NCBI GenBank assembly: GCA_947165145.1
Contig: CAMUZG010000024.1
Coordinates: 1-37,752 of the forward strand
Source of the DNA: an uncultured Selenomonadales bacterium
GTDB lineage: Bacteria > Bacillota > Negativicutes > Selenomonadales > Selenomonadaceae
DNA length: 37,752 nt
Direction of reading: 5' to 3'
Shown here piece after piece: positions 9,513-17,712 of the stretch (its first letter is position 1; every line of letters starts with the position of its first letter). Under the pieces are notes generated by a model, which searched no databases, had not been told where the DNA came from, and worked only from the letters and a program-made list of their open reading frames with translations. Both the position numbers and the translations under genes were made by a program.

Positions 9513-9920
9513 ATGCGAAAAATTTTTTTGTTGCTCACGTGCTGTGCGGTGTTGCTTATCGGATTGAACGCCTGCCACGCGAAAAATCTCGACAATGACG
9601 TTTGGATTCACACGACAGCCGACGGCACCGCCTATTATCTGCGCGATTACGGTGCGGCGGCTCGCAGTTGGTGTTTCGCGCACGTCGTGACCGTTGACAC
9701 AAACAACGCCGCAACCGAATTGATTTACCGCTTTGAATCAAGCATGGACAGTTATTCGGTTTATCGCGGCTCCGAACCTGTTGACACCGTTAAACGCGAC
9801 GCCAAACCTCTTGAGAGCGGCAAAGTTTCCGATAACTTCATCGCGTCGACCATTTGGAACAATTACATCAGGGATTACGACGCGGAACGCCTGTCAAAGA
9901 TTCACGACCGCGCACTGTGA
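9513..9920 (+). CDS. small exported protein of unknown function
   Basis: A 135-residue protein with a clear N-terminal signal (MRKIFLLLT, hydrophobic core, LNACHA). Cleavage may be by signal peptidase I after CHA, or by lipoprotein processing at Cys; the LNAC box has an unusual Asn at -2, so this is undecided. The mature part begins NLDNDVWIHTTADGTAYYLRD and includes a YSVYRGSEPVDTVKRD segment. It resembles short periplasmic proteins common in Selenomonadales, but I do not recognise a family. The ATG is chosen for GGAGGG (9500-9505) seven bases upstream. It lies directly before rtcB. Confidence 0.7.
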   Translation: MRKIFLLLTCCAVLLIGLNACHAKNLDNDVWIHTTADGTAYYLRDYGAAARSWCFAHVVTVDTNNAATELIYRFESSMDSYSVYRGSEPVDTVKRDAKPLESGKVSDNFIASTIWNNYIRDYDAERLSKIHDRAL

Positions 9921-9935
9921 TTGGTGGTGTCGACA

Positions 9936-11144
9936 ATGGAAGAGATCAGAGGCAAATTCAACACGGCGATTTCGTTTGCAAAAGTCATCGATCCAAATGC
10001 TCGCGAACAAATTCGGCGCATGTGCGATTACGAATTCACGCGCGACAGCAAAATCAGAATTATGCCGGACGTGCACGCGGGCGCAGGTTGCACAATCGGC
10101 ACGACAATGACCGTCACCGACAAAGCCGTCCCGAACATCGTCGGCGTCGACATCGGTTGCGGCATGTACACCGTCAAGCTTGCTGACACGTCGATTGACT
10201 TCGCGCGCGTGGACGAGGCGGCTCATTACATTCCGTCGGGGAAAAATACTTGGGATTCTCGGCAGGAACATTTCGACTTGAAAGACTTGAATTGTTTTCG
10301 TGAACTCAAGGATTCTCGGCGGCTTGAACGCAGTATCGGCACACTCGGCGGCGGCAACCACTTTATCGAAATCGACAGGTCGGACGACGGCACGTTTTAT
10401 CTGATAATCCACACGGGCAGTCGCAATCTCGGCAAGCAGGTCGCTGAAATTTATCAGCGGCTGGCGATTGACTTGGCTCGCGGCAAAGATAAATACTTCG
10501 CGCAACGAGACGAGATTATCGCCGTGTACAAATCGCTCGGACGCAAAACGGAGATTAAAGCCAAACTTGCTGAACTCGAACAGGAATATCGCGGTCGCAA
10601 GGCGTCAATGCCCGAAGATTTATGCTACGTCCATGGAAAATATTTTCATCAGTACCTGCACGACATGGAACTTTGCCAGGAATTTGCGCGGCGCAATCGT
10701 GAACTCATCGCGAAAATTTTGCTCGGCAAGGCGGGATTAACGGCGGTCGACGCTTTCCACACGATTCACAATTACATTGATATCGGCGAAATGATTATCC
10801 GCAAGGGCGCGATTGCTGCTCATGCCGGCGAAAAAATTTTGATTCCGATTAACATGCGTGACGGCTCGGTTTTGGCTGTCGGTAAAGGAAATGCCGATTG
10901 GAATTTCAGTGCGCCGCACGGTGCAGGACGAATTCTTTCGCGTTCAGAAGCAAAAGTTCAGCTTGACATGGACGAATACCGCGAATCAATGGCGGGCATT
11001 TACACCACGTCAATCAGCGAGGGCACGCTCGACGAAAGTCCGCAAGCTTACAAGTCACTCGACGACATCATTGACGTTATCGGCGACACGGTTGACATCG
11101 TCGAAGTCATGAAGCCCGTCTACAATTTCAAAGCCGAAGCTTAA
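9936..11144 (+). CDS. rtcB: RNA-splicing ligase RtcB
   Basis: A 402-residue protein, the usual length for bacterial RtcB. RtcB joins 2',3'-cyclic phosphate (or 3'-phosphate) and 5'-OH RNA ends using GTP and Mn2+, in tRNA or rRNA repair. Seen: DVHAGAGC at 45-52 and VDIGCGM at 71-77 (metal-binding Asp and Cys), GGGNHFIE, HTGSRNLG, and HGAGRILSR near residue 328, which carries the histidine that receives GMP. The frame extends to a TTG at 9921, but the ATG is preferred because it gives the family N terminus. No archease or RtcR regulator is adjacent. It is followed after 47 bases by maf, probably co-transcribed. Confidence 0.93.
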   Translation: MEEIRGKFNTAISFAKVIDPNAREQIRRMCDYEFTRDSKIRIMPDVHAGAGCTIGTTMTVTDKAVPNIVGVDIGCGMYTVKLADTSIDFARVDEAAHYIPSGKNTWDSRQEHFDLKDLNCFRELKDSRRLERSIGTLGGGNHFIEIDRSDDGTFYLIIHTGSRNLGKQVAEIYQRLAIDLARGKDKYFAQRDEIIAVYKSLGRKTEIKAKLAELEQEYRGRKASMPEDLCYVHGKYFHQYLHDMELCQEFARRNRELIAKILLGKAGLTAVDAFHTIHNYIDIGEMIIRKGAIAAHAGEKILIPINMRDGSVLAVGKGNADWNFSAPHGAGRILSRSEAKVQLDMDEYRESMAGIYTTSISEGTLDESPQAYKSLDDIIDVIGDTVDIVEVMKPVYNFKAEA

Positions 11145-11152
11145 TCGGCACC

Positions 11153-11177
11153 TATCAGCTATAAGCTATCAGCTAAC
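11153..11177. repeat. heptameric tandem repeat (GCTATNA units)
   Basis: TATCAGCTATAAGCTATCAG and the following CTAAC read as 7-base units GCTATAA, GCTATCA, GCTAACA. It lies between rtcB and maf and is one of several degenerate heptamer loci in the window. Confidence 0.6.
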
Positions 11178-11191
11178 ATGGAGGCAACGCA

Positions 11192-11755
11192 ATGATAATT
11201 TTGGCATCGGGCTCCCCGCGCAGGCATGAGCTCCTTCGCAAGCTGTGTGATAATTTCGTCGTGGAAGTCAGCGACGCCGCCGAAGTTCAATCAGCCGATA
11301 ATCCGACGGCGTTGGCAATTCAAAACGCCACGCTCAAAGCTCAATCGATTGCAAAAAAAAATCCCGACGCGGTTGTCATCGGGGCGGATACGATTGTTGT
11401 GCTCGACGGCGAAATTTTCGGCAAACCCAACGGTGTCGCTGGTGCCGTTGAAATGTTGACGCGGCTTGCTGGTCGTAAGCACGAAGTCATCACGGGCTTG
11501 GCAATCTGCGCGGGCGACAAAATCTTCACGGCGTCGGAGGTCACTGAAGTTTATTTCGGCGACATGACTGCTGAAGAAATTCGCGAATACGTTGCGACGG
11601 GCGAACCGCTTGACAAATCGGGCTCATATGCTCTGCAAGGCGGCGCGACAAAATTTATCGAGAAAATTCACGGCGACTGGTCAAACGTCGTTGGACTGCC
11701 TATTTATCGTCTGCGGAAACTCGCACAATCAGCAGGAATCAGTTTCAAAGATTAA
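11192..11755 (+). CDS. maf: Maf-family nucleoside triphosphate pyrophosphatase
   Basis: A 187-residue protein of the Maf/YhdE family. These enzymes hydrolyse dTTP, UTP or modified NTPs to the monophosphate plus pyrophosphate, a house-cleaning role; overexpression inhibits septation in some bacteria. Seen: ASGSPRRHELL at 5-15 (substrate and phosphate binding), ADTIVVLDGEIFGKP with the catalytic Asp at about residue 66, the GRKHEVITG segment, and DKSGSYALQG. The start ATG is preceded by GGAGG at good spacing. The stop codon overlaps the stop of the convergent gene by four bases (TTAA). Confidence 0.93.
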   Translation: MIILASGSPRRHELLRKLCDNFVVEVSDAAEVQSADNPTALAIQNATLKAQSIAKKNPDAVVIGADTIVVLDGEIFGKPNGVAGAVEMLTRLAGRKHEVITGLAICAGDKIFTASEVTEVYFGDMTAEEIREYVATGEPLDKSGSYALQGGATKFIEKIHGDWSNVVGLPIYRLRKLAQSAGISFKD

Positions 11756-12066
11756 TCAGCGTCTTCGTCGAGAGTTTCGATTAAAAAACTCACGGGGCGA
11801 AAACCGTCATTGCAGGACAACAGCGCGGACTTCGGATTTTTCATCCAGCCCGAATAAAAATTCTCCGCACCATGCGACAAAGCCATCACAAACGGCGAAA
11901 TCGTTTCCCACGCGCTCAAACAAAAATTTTCGGGACGTTGCCAGCCGTTCGCGATAAAAACTGCACCTTCAACCATGTCGCAGGCATTCTCAATCGGATT
12001 TTCGTAGCGGGCAATCAAATCGTCGTGGCGCGTCTTCCTAAGCACGGTGATTCGGATTTTCTTCAT
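11752..12066 (-). CDS. TIGR04076 family protein
   Basis: A 104-residue soluble protein that begins MKKIRITVLRK and ends with the family pattern CNDGFRPVSFLIE. Internal features GAVFIANGWQRPENFC and SAWETISPFVMAL also fit TIGR04076, a family of small proteins found in anaerobes whose function is unknown. Conserved cysteines (ENACD, NFCLS, LSCND) suggest metal or redox chemistry, but this is inference. The ATG is chosen because GAAAGG precedes it; a longer frame begins with TTG overlapping the stop of the upstream Fe-S gene. It is the last gene of the minus-strand redox operon. Confidence 0.75.
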   Translation of the reverse strand: MKKIRITVLRKTRHDDLIARYENPIENACDMVEGAVFIANGWQRPENFCLSAWETISPFVMALSHGAENFYSGWMKNPKSALLSCNDGFRPVSFLIETLDEDAD

Positions 12067-12086
12067 GCTATCAAACCTTTCAATCC

Positions 12087-12920
12087 TCAACGCTCAAGCG
12101 GCGACGAGGATTTTTTTTGCGATAACGATTCGGTCAGCGCACACGTCGGACAAACTTCAACGCACTGCCCGCAACGAACACATTCCGCCGAATCAAAATC
12201 TTTCGTCGGATTTAAATCAATCGGACAAACTTTTTCGCACCTCCCGCAACCTACGCACCTATCAGCCGCGAATTTGATTTGATAAAAGCTGTAGCGGTTG
12301 AACAAGCCGTAAATCGCGCCGAGCGGACACATCACGCGACAAAAAAATCTGTGAACGATTACACAGCCGATAAGCACGCCGATTAAAATGAACATCTTCA
12401 ACGCGAACAGTTCGCCGATTATCCCGCGAAGTTCTTCGTGCGTGATGAGTAGCGGCAAACCGGCTTCCAACGTGCCCGCAGGACAAATGTATTGGCAGAA
12501 CGTCGGCTCACCGAATTCCGTCACGACAGGCAAAATCAGCACGAAGACTATCAGCAGGAAAAATTTCACGCGCAACAATCGCCGCAGCAATTTGAGTTTC
12601 GGCGACGGGATTTTATTCAGTAGCTCTTGAATCAGCCCGAACGGACACAGAAATCCGCAGACAGCCCGACCGAGCAACAAGCCGATTAAAAGCGTGACGC
12701 CCGCCGCGTAGAAACTGAATTTGCCGCCCGAACCGCCGATTGCTTGCATTGCGCCGATTGGACAGCTCAACGTCGCCGCAGGACATGACCAGCAATTCAA
12801 ACCTGGTGCGCAGAAATTTTTCAGTCCGCCGCGATAAATTTTGCCGCTCAAAAAATTTGCCGCGTGTGGATTCGTCAGAAGTGTCGCCGCAATTTGAATC
12901 AATCGTCGTCGAAAATTCAT
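12087..12920 (-). CDS. 4Fe-4S membrane protein (NapH/polyferredoxin-like)
   Basis: A 277-residue inner-membrane electron carrier. Seen: an N-terminal cysteine cluster (C37, C43, C46, C53), then CxxxCP motifs at C88/C92 (CGFLCPFG), C142/C146 (CQYICPAG) and C194/C198 (CRVMCPLG), set between four or five hydrophobic segments. Two classic 4Fe-4S motifs follow in the C-terminal tail (C222-C225-C228-C232 and C247-C250-C253-C257). This matches the NapH/CcoG-like ferredoxin membrane family. Upstream lie the CXXC micro-protein and the TlpA-like lipoprotein, so it probably passes electrons across the membrane to or from a periplasmic thiol-disulfide relay, a job done by CcdA elsewhere. That role is inferred from context. 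No cytochrome or nitrate reductase genes are nearby. Confidence 0.85.
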   Translation of the reverse strand: MNFRRRLIQIAATLLTNPHAANFLSGKIYRGGLKNFCAPGLNCWSCPAATLSCPIGAMQAIGGSGGKFSFYAAGVTLLIGLLLGRAVCGFLCPFGLIQELLNKIPSPKLKLLRRLLRVKFFLLIVFVLILPVVTEFGEPTFCQYICPAGTLEAGLPLLITHEELRGIIGELFALKMFILIGVLIGCVIVHRFFCRVMCPLGAIYGLFNRYSFYQIKFAADRCVGCGRCEKVCPIDLNPTKDFDSAECVRCGQCVEVCPTCALTESLSQKKSSSPLER

Positions 12921-12921
12921 T

Positions 12922-12951
12922 CCACATTCCTAATTCCAAATTCCTAATTGA
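12922..12951. repeat. heptameric tandem repeat (AATTAGG/AATTTGG units)
   Basis: On the minus strand this reads AATTAGG, AATTTGG, AATTAGG, AATGTGG just before the Fe-S gene start. It occupies the leader where the ribosome binding site should be; the AGGAATGTGG end may act as a poor one. Confidence 0.65.
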
Positions 12952-12953
12952 AT

Positions 12954-13076
12954 TCAGCCGAGCCCGATACATGGCAGACAAATTCGCGATGCCTTCGCAA
13001 CGATGTCAATCAATTCGCCGCGTTCCACGCCGAACAAAATCATTGCGACGCTTGCCGCGAAGATTATCGCCCGCAT
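12954..13076 (-). CDS. 40-residue CXXC protein, CD1871A family-like
   Basis: A small gene read directly from the bases. It begins MRAIIFAASVAMILFGVERG, continues with ELIDIVAKASR and ends ICLPCIGLG. One N-terminal membrane helix is followed by an amphipathic stretch and a terminal CXXC. This fits the CD1871A CXXC-motif family of about 45-residue proteins (membrane helix, RGE, KA.ICxxCIG(I/L)G). The ATG lies one base after the TlpA stop (TAAAATG), so translation is almost certainly coupled. The Fe-S membrane protein follows after a repeat. Probably a thiol partner in the same redox chain; function is inferred from order only. Confidence 0.8.
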   Translation of the reverse strand: MRAIIFAASVAMILFGVERGELIDIVAKASRICLPCIGLG

Positions 13077-13077
13077 T

Positions 13078-13623
13078 TTAGTTTTTGAGAAGTTTTTCGA
13101 GCTCATCTTTGTAGCCTTTAACGTCCGCGCCGAGAATCACGTTGCCGACAACTTCGCCTTTGCTGTTGACGAAAATCGTCGTGGGCACCGCCTCAACGTT
13201 CGCCATGAAGGTTTGCAACTGTTTGTCGGGAACGATGTTCACAAAGTCGACGTTTGACTTTTGAAGGATTTCGCGCGCGTCAGCAATTTGTTCGGGCGTG
13301 TCGACGGAAGTATCGCAGACAATCCCGACGATTTGCGCGTTATCGGGCAAGTTGCGAGCCATCTCAGCAAGTTCGGGCATTTCGGCGATACACGGCGGGC
13401 AGAACGTCCCCCAAATGTTAACGACGGTAATTTTCTTCGACGCGAAAATTTCGTTAGTGACGGGCTCACCGCTCACGGTCACGGCGTTGAAAGTTGGAAT
13501 GTTCTTTGCGACGGGCGACGCCTGCGCATTGTTCGTGATGTTGTTATCGGCTGAATTATCGCCGCAACCCGTCAGCAAAACCATTGCGCCTACCATAATC
13601 GCCGCGAAAAATTTTTTCGTCAA
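13078..13623 (-). CDS. TlpA-like thiol-disulfide lipoprotein
   Basis: A 181-residue lipoprotein with lipobox LLTGC (Cys20), an Asn-rich linker to about residue 35, and a redoxin domain. The active site is WGTFCPPC (C75, C78), and the cis-proline loop is EAVPTTIFVN. TlpA/ResA-type proteins reduce or oxidise periplasmic disulfides. I prefer the TTG start: GGGAG lies nine bases before it, while the same GGGAG abuts an in-frame ATG nine bases further upstream (13632). A TATAAT box lies at 13653-13658 on this strand, with no clear -35. It is the first gene of the operon with the CXXC micro-protein and the Fe-S membrane protein. Confidence 0.88.
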   Translation of the reverse strand: MTKKFFAAIMVGAMVLLTGCGDNSADNNITNNAQASPVAKNIPTFNAVTVSGEPVTNEIFASKKITVVNIWGTFCPPCIAEMPELAEMARNLPDNAQIVGIVCDTSVDTPEQIADAREILQKSNVDFVNIVPDKQLQTFMANVEAVPTTIFVNSKGEVVGNVILGADVKGYKDELEKLLKN

Positions 13624-13683
13624 GGCAATCATCTCCCAAAAAATTTTTTAACATTATACAACGCCTGTCAATTTGAGACGCCA

Positions 13684-13720
13684 AATAATTCCAAATTCCT
13701 AATTCCAAATTCCTAATTGC
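13684..13720. repeat. heptameric tandem repeat (AATTAGG/AATTTGG units)
   Basis: CAAATTCCTAATTC-type units repeat about five times between the divergent tlpA-like and csaB genes. On the minus strand they read AATTAGG and AATTTGG in alternation. Same family as the copies at 12922, 14862 and 35840. Confidence 0.7.
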
Positions 13721-13792
13721 CAATCGGGCAGGGGAATTGCGGCGCGGGCAGAATAGACAATTAAAATCTTTACCGCAACTACCGAGGTGGAC

Positions 13793-14875
13793 ATGAACAT
13801 TGTAATTTCCGGCTACTACGGCTCGAAGAACGGCGGCGACGAAGCCATGCTCGCGGCGATGCTCGAAGTCTTGCGCGAAGAAATTCCCGATTTGCGCGTG
13901 ACGGTCATTTCAATCGACCCCGAATACACGAAACGACGCCACAACGTCGACGCGGTGCCGAGACCGGATATTTGCTCGATTATAAAAAAAATCCGCGCGG
14001 CGGACTTGCTCATTTCGGGCGGCGGCTCACTGTTGCAAAACGTGACGAGCGGTCGCAGTCTTTACTATTACCTGGCGATAATTTTTTTCGCGCTGATGCT
14101 CGGACGAAAAGTCATGCTCTACGCACAAGGTATCGGACCAATTCGCGGCGTCTTGGCGCACAAACTCATGAATTTAATCGTCAATCGCGTCGACTTGATC
14201 ACGGTTCGCGATCGCGGTTCACTTGAAGAACTTTCACGCCTGAAAATCACTCGTCCGAAAATTTTTTGCACAGCCGACCCAGTTCTTGCAATTAAGCCCG
14301 TCTCACTCGATTTAGGCGAAAAAATTTTGGCGCGACACTCAACGACTCTCGAAGGCAAATTTATCGGCGTGGCAATTCGTCATTGGATTGGTTGGGAACA
14401 TTTCCGTCACGAACTTGCGGAAGCTCTCGACCGTCTTGCAGTAACGACTGCCGCAAAAATTATTTTTATCCCGATGAAATTCCCCGAAGACATCAAGTCC
14501 GCGCAATCGACTGCCGCGTTGATGAAGTGCCCGTCCGTTGTTCTCGACGAAGAATTTTCCACGCGCGAAATTTTGAGCCTCGTCGGTTGCATGAACGTTT
14601 TAATCGGCGTAAGACTGCACGCGCTGATTTTCGCGGGCGTTATGAATGTTCCAATGCTCGGCATCTCCTACGACCCGAAAATTGAGCGATTCCTCGATTC
14701 AATCGGCGAAAAACCACTCGGCGACCTGTCTAACGTGTCCGCGCAGATTATTTTCGACGAGACGTTCAAAAAGCTCAACGTGCCGCAAAATTCCTGCGAC
14801 GACACGCTATTAAAAAAACTCGGCGACTTAGCCCGCATGAACGCGAAACTTGCCGCCTCTTTAATTAGGAATTAG
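13793..14875 (+). CDS. csaB: polysaccharide pyruvyl transferase CsaB
   Basis: A 360-residue protein of the CsaB type. CsaB adds pyruvate ketals to a cell-wall polysaccharide, which S-layer-homology domain proteins then bind. Seen: MNIVISGYYGSKNGGDEAML at the N terminus (family start), SGGGSLLQN, YAQGIGPI, the second-domain GVRLHALIFAGVMNVPMLG and a terminal YDPKIERFL. The ATG matches the family start and has GAGG five bases upstream; a GTG two codons earlier is also possible. The last codons (LIRN) and the TAG stop fall inside an AATTAGG repeat, so the natural C terminus may have been altered by it. It converges on the TRAP permease gene. Confidence 0.9.
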   Translation: MNIVISGYYGSKNGGDEAMLAAMLEVLREEIPDLRVTVISIDPEYTKRRHNVDAVPRPDICSIIKKIRAADLLISGGGSLLQNVTSGRSLYYYLAIIFFALMLGRKVMLYAQGIGPIRGVLAHKLMNLIVNRVDLITVRDRGSLEELSRLKITRPKIFCTADPVLAIKPVSLDLGEKILARHSTTLEGKFIGVAIRHWIGWEHFRHELAEALDRLAVTTAAKIIFIPMKFPEDIKSAQSTAALMKCPSVVLDEEFSTREILSLVGCMNVLIGVRLHALIFAGVMNVPMLGISYDPKIERFLDSIGEKPLGDLSNVSAQIIFDETFKKLNVPQNSCDDTLLKKLGDLARMNAKLAASLIRN

Positions 14876-14895
14876 GAATTAGGAATGTGGAATTA
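14862..14895. repeat. heptameric tandem repeat at convergent gene ends
   Basis: Units AATTAGG, AATTAGG, AATTAGG, AATGTGG, AATTAAG. The csaB stop (TAG, 14873-14875) and the TRAP permease stop (TTA on the plus strand, 14893-14895) both lie inside the array. Confidence 0.75.
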
Positions 14896-16806
14896 AGATT
14901 TTTTACGACGCAACTGCATGACAAGAATTGCCGTGAAAATTGTGACGCCTGCAATGTCCGTGACAAGCCCCGGTTTAACCATCATCAAGCCGCCAGCAAA
15001 GAGTATCACGCGTTCAAAATTTTTCAGCGGTGCGGCAAGATAGCCGATAAGCGACGAACTCAGCGCGACCATGCCGACCGTCGCCGTTATCAGCGCGAGA
15101 ATCAACAGTATCGTCACGCCGTCAATCAACAGTAGCCCAGGATTCAGCACGAACATATATGGGATTATGAACGCCGCGATTGCCAATTTCGACGCGTTGA
15201 TTCCCGTCTTGAGCGCGTTGCCGCCCGATATGCCCGAACCTGCATAAGCCGCCAACGCTACGGGTGGTGTCACGTCCGCGATTATCCCGAAGTAGAAAAC
15301 GAACATATGTGCCGCCAAAATCGGGACGCCCATTTGAATTAGCGCGGGAGCCGCAATCGTCGACGTGATGACATAATTCGCCGTGGTCGGCACGCCCATT
15401 CCCAAAATTATCGCGGTTATCATCGTAAGGAACATGCTCGGCAAAACCATTCCGCCCGACAAGTCAAGAAGTGTCGACGCAAGCTTAAGACCGACGCCAG
15501 TTTTCGTGACGACGCCGATTATAATTCCCGCAGACGCACACGCTACCAATACGCCGATAACATTTCTTGCACCGGTCTCCAAACCTTTGACGATTTCGGC
15601 GGGCGACATGCGCGTTGACTTCTTCAAGCCGCTCACGACGATTGACAAAATAATCGCGACGAGTGCCGCTCTCATCGGCGTGTAACCGCTCACCAACAGC
15701 CAGACGATAACAATCAGCGGGATTGCCAGATGTCCACGCGTACGGAGCAATTCGCCGAGTTTGGGCAGTTCGTCACGCGGAAGACCCTGCAGATTATTTC
15801 GTTTAGCCTCGAAATGCACGCCGAGCCATACGCCGATAAAGTACAGTGCCGCAGGAATGACTGCCGCCTTGACGATTTCGACGTAGGGAATGCCGACGAA
15901 TTCCGCCATCAAAAAAGCCGCCGCGCCCATTACAGGAGGCATGAGTTGTCCGCCCGTGGACGCCGCCGCTTCAACAGCACCAGCAAAATCTTTGTGATAG
16001 CCAAGCTTTTTCATCATCGGGATTGTCAATGAGCCCGTGCCGACGACGTTCGCGACGCTTGATCCGCTGACCGTGCCCATTAAACCGCTTGACAGAACAG
16101 AGACTTTCGCAGGACCACCGCTCGCCCAACCGGCTATAGAGTTCGCAACGTCAATAAAAAATTTTCCAAGTCCCGTGCCTTCGAGATACGCGCCAAACAA
16201 TATAAACAGGAAAATGAACGTCGACGAAACGCCCAACGGTATTCCGAAGATACCTTCCGTTGTAAAGAAAACGTGACTGACGAAATGATCAATCGTCAAA
16301 CCACGGTGCGCTAAAAGTCCTGGCATGTACGGTCCCGCAAAGGCGTAGACGATAAAAACCATTACGACGCAAACCATAGGGATACCGACGACGCGTCTTG
16401 CGGCTTCGATTACCAAAATAATTCCGAGCGTGCCGACAACAACATCAGTCGGCGTGGGCAATGCCGCCCGCAAAATGAGTTCGTGATAATTGATGACGAT
16501 GTAAGCCGGAGCCGCCGCGCCTAATATCGCCAAAATTAAATCGAGCGGGTGAAGTTTATCACGCCGCCAATTTTTTTTCGTCGGGTACAGCAGGAACGCC
16601 AGACACAATCCGAAGCCCAAATGAATCGCCCGTTGGATTTGCGCGTCGAGGAGTCCGAAACTTGCCGTGTAAATTTGGAAGATAGAAAAGCTTATCGCCA
16701 GCGCGGAAATGACGCGTGCCATTGTGCCGGTATATTCCATTGTGTTTGATTCGGCGTCGTACCTCTTCAAAACTTCGTCTGCGGACATTTCTTTTCGTTC
16801 AGTCAA
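14893..16806 (-). CDS. TRAP transporter fused 4TM/12TM permease
   Basis: A 637-residue membrane protein combining the small (DctQ-like) and large (DctM-like) TRAP subunits, as in the TRAP transporter, 4TM/12TM fusion family. Seen: N-terminal helices, a motif-rich large subunit with SSGLMGTVSGSSVANVVGTG, AAASTGGQLMPPVMGAAAFL and GMGVPTTANYVITS, and about 15 hydrophobic segments. It drives uptake of an organic solute using a sodium or proton gradient and normally works with a TAXI-type binding protein, but none is encoded in the window. The TTG start is chosen because GGAGGG lies six bases upstream; an ATG six codons later has no site. It is last in a minus-strand run after the DUF192 gene. Confidence 0.88.
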   Translation of the reverse strand: MTERKEMSADEVLKRYDAESNTMEYTGTMARVISALAISFSIFQIYTASFGLLDAQIQRAIHLGFGLCLAFLLYPTKKNWRRDKLHPLDLILAILGAAAPAYIVINYHELILRAALPTPTDVVVGTLGIILVIEAARRVVGIPMVCVVMVFIVYAFAGPYMPGLLAHRGLTIDHFVSHVFFTTEGIFGIPLGVSSTFIFLFILFGAYLEGTGLGKFFIDVANSIAGWASGGPAKVSVLSSGLMGTVSGSSVANVVGTGSLTIPMMKKLGYHKDFAGAVEAAASTGGQLMPPVMGAAAFLMAEFVGIPYVEIVKAAVIPAALYFIGVWLGVHFEAKRNNLQGLPRDELPKLGELLRTRGHLAIPLIVIVWLLVSGYTPMRAALVAIILSIVVSGLKKSTRMSPAEIVKGLETGARNVIGVLVACASAGIIIGVVTKTGVGLKLASTLLDLSGGMVLPSMFLTMITAIILGMGVPTTANYVITSTIAAPALIQMGVPILAAHMFVFYFGIIADVTPPVALAAYAGSGISGGNALKTGINASKLAIAAFIIPYMFVLNPGLLLIDGVTILLILALITATVGMVALSSSLIGYLAAPLKNFERVILFAGGLMMVKPGLVTDIAGVTIFTAILVMQLRRKKS

Positions 16807-16833
16807 GCAAATCCCTCCCAAAATTTTTTTCGC

Positions 16834-17163
16834 TTAACGTTGAAACTTTTGTCCGACGGCGAGATTCAAGCGGTCAGCGTCACCGCTCGGCAATTCGAGT
16901 GCTGCCCACGCTCCGAGACAAATACTCATGCCAAGCCACGGCGTCAAATTGCGGACGATTTTTTTTATGCAAAAATTTTCGTCGAGATAAACCACGTCGA
17001 TTGCAAAGCGCATGAACAGCATATGAACGCTGTTACACGGCACAAGGAGTAGCCCGCAACTTTTTTCGAGCCGACGACGGAACATCAGCCCGCAAAAACG
17101 TTTCAGAAAGTTATCGGCAAGTTCAACGTCAATCGTCGCGTCGTTGATAAAAAATTTTTCCAC
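16834..17163 (-). CDS. DUF192 family protein
   Basis: A 109-residue protein. Seen: an N-terminal VELADNFLKRFCGLMFR segment, GLLLVPCNSVHMLFMRFAID in the middle (the conserved N.VH..FM.F.ID core) and VYLDENFCIKKIVRNLTPW. These match DUF192 along its length. No signal peptide is present. The function of the family is unknown. It starts with GTG preceded by AAGGTG. Four bases separate it from the upstream zinc-ribbon gene, so the two are co-transcribed. Confidence 0.88.
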   Translation of the reverse strand: MEKFFINDATIDVELADNFLKRFCGLMFRRRLEKSCGLLLVPCNSVHMLFMRFAIDVVYLDENFCIKKIVRNLTPWLGMSICLGAWAALELPSGDADRLNLAVGQKFQR

Positions 17164-17167
17164 CGAA

Positions 17168-17593
17168 TCACCTTGAGATTTTTGCGAAAACTAACAGCGC
17201 GATTCCCGCCGCCAACAGCACGAACATTATCGGCAGGGCAACGACGAACATCAGCAGGGCGAACGCAACAAAAATCAACGTCGCGGCGATTTTTGCCAGA
17301 CGATTGCCGTTGAGGATTGCGCGAACGAACGAGCCGATTAGCCGCGAAAAAATATTTGAGCCGCCGAAATTTACGTAAGTCGTGCGCGTTCGGAATTCGT
17401 GACTGCGTCTGTTCTCGCGAAAATTTTCTTCGGACGACTGCGAATCAGCTGAATCTGCGTCAATCGTCACGCCCTTGAAGAAATTTTTTTCTGTGCGCGT
17501 CATTTCTCTGACGTTGCCTTCGGTGTTCTCGTAGCCGCAGAAAGTGCACTTCATCGAGTCGCCGAGGTCTTTGCCGCATCGCCGACACTGCAT
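17168..17593 (-). CDS. zinc-ribbon membrane protein of unknown function
   Basis: A 141-residue protein. Residues 1-20 form a zinc ribbon (CRRCGKD and CTFCGYEN). A polar, Ser/Glu/Arg-rich linker runs to about 85. Two closely spaced hydrophobic segments (about 103-141) end in a short KISR tail. The ATG fits the zinc-ribbon start and AAGGAG lies ten bases upstream; the frame itself extends further back but through a repeat. The role is not known; zinc ribbon plus membrane anchor is a common layout for small regulatory or scaffold proteins in Firmicutes. Confidence 0.72.
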   Translation of the reverse strand: MQCRRCGKDLGDSMKCTFCGYENTEGNVREMTRTEKNFFKGVTIDADSADSQSSEENFRENRRSHEFRTRTTYVNFGGSNIFSRLIGSFVRAILNGNRLAKIAATLIFVAFALLMFVVALPIMFVLLAAGIALLVFAKISR

Positions 17594-17610
17594 TTCAATC
17601 ACGCTCCTTG

Positions 17611-17668
17611 TTAGCTTATAGCTTTTAGGAAAAACCGTCTCCACTAACAGCTAAAAGCTTAAAGCTAA
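17611..17668. repeat. inverted pair of degenerate heptamer repeats
   Basis: TTAGCTTATAGCTTTTA (17611-17627) is an imperfect inverted copy of TAAAAGCTTAAAGCTAA (17652-17668), with two mismatches. The transcript of either strand can fold into a 17-bp stem. It lies in the 5' leader of the zinc-ribbon gene. Confidence 0.65.
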
Positions 17669-17712
17669 TTTTTGAAAGATTTTATCACAGCGAAGAATTT
17701 TTTTGCAACAAG

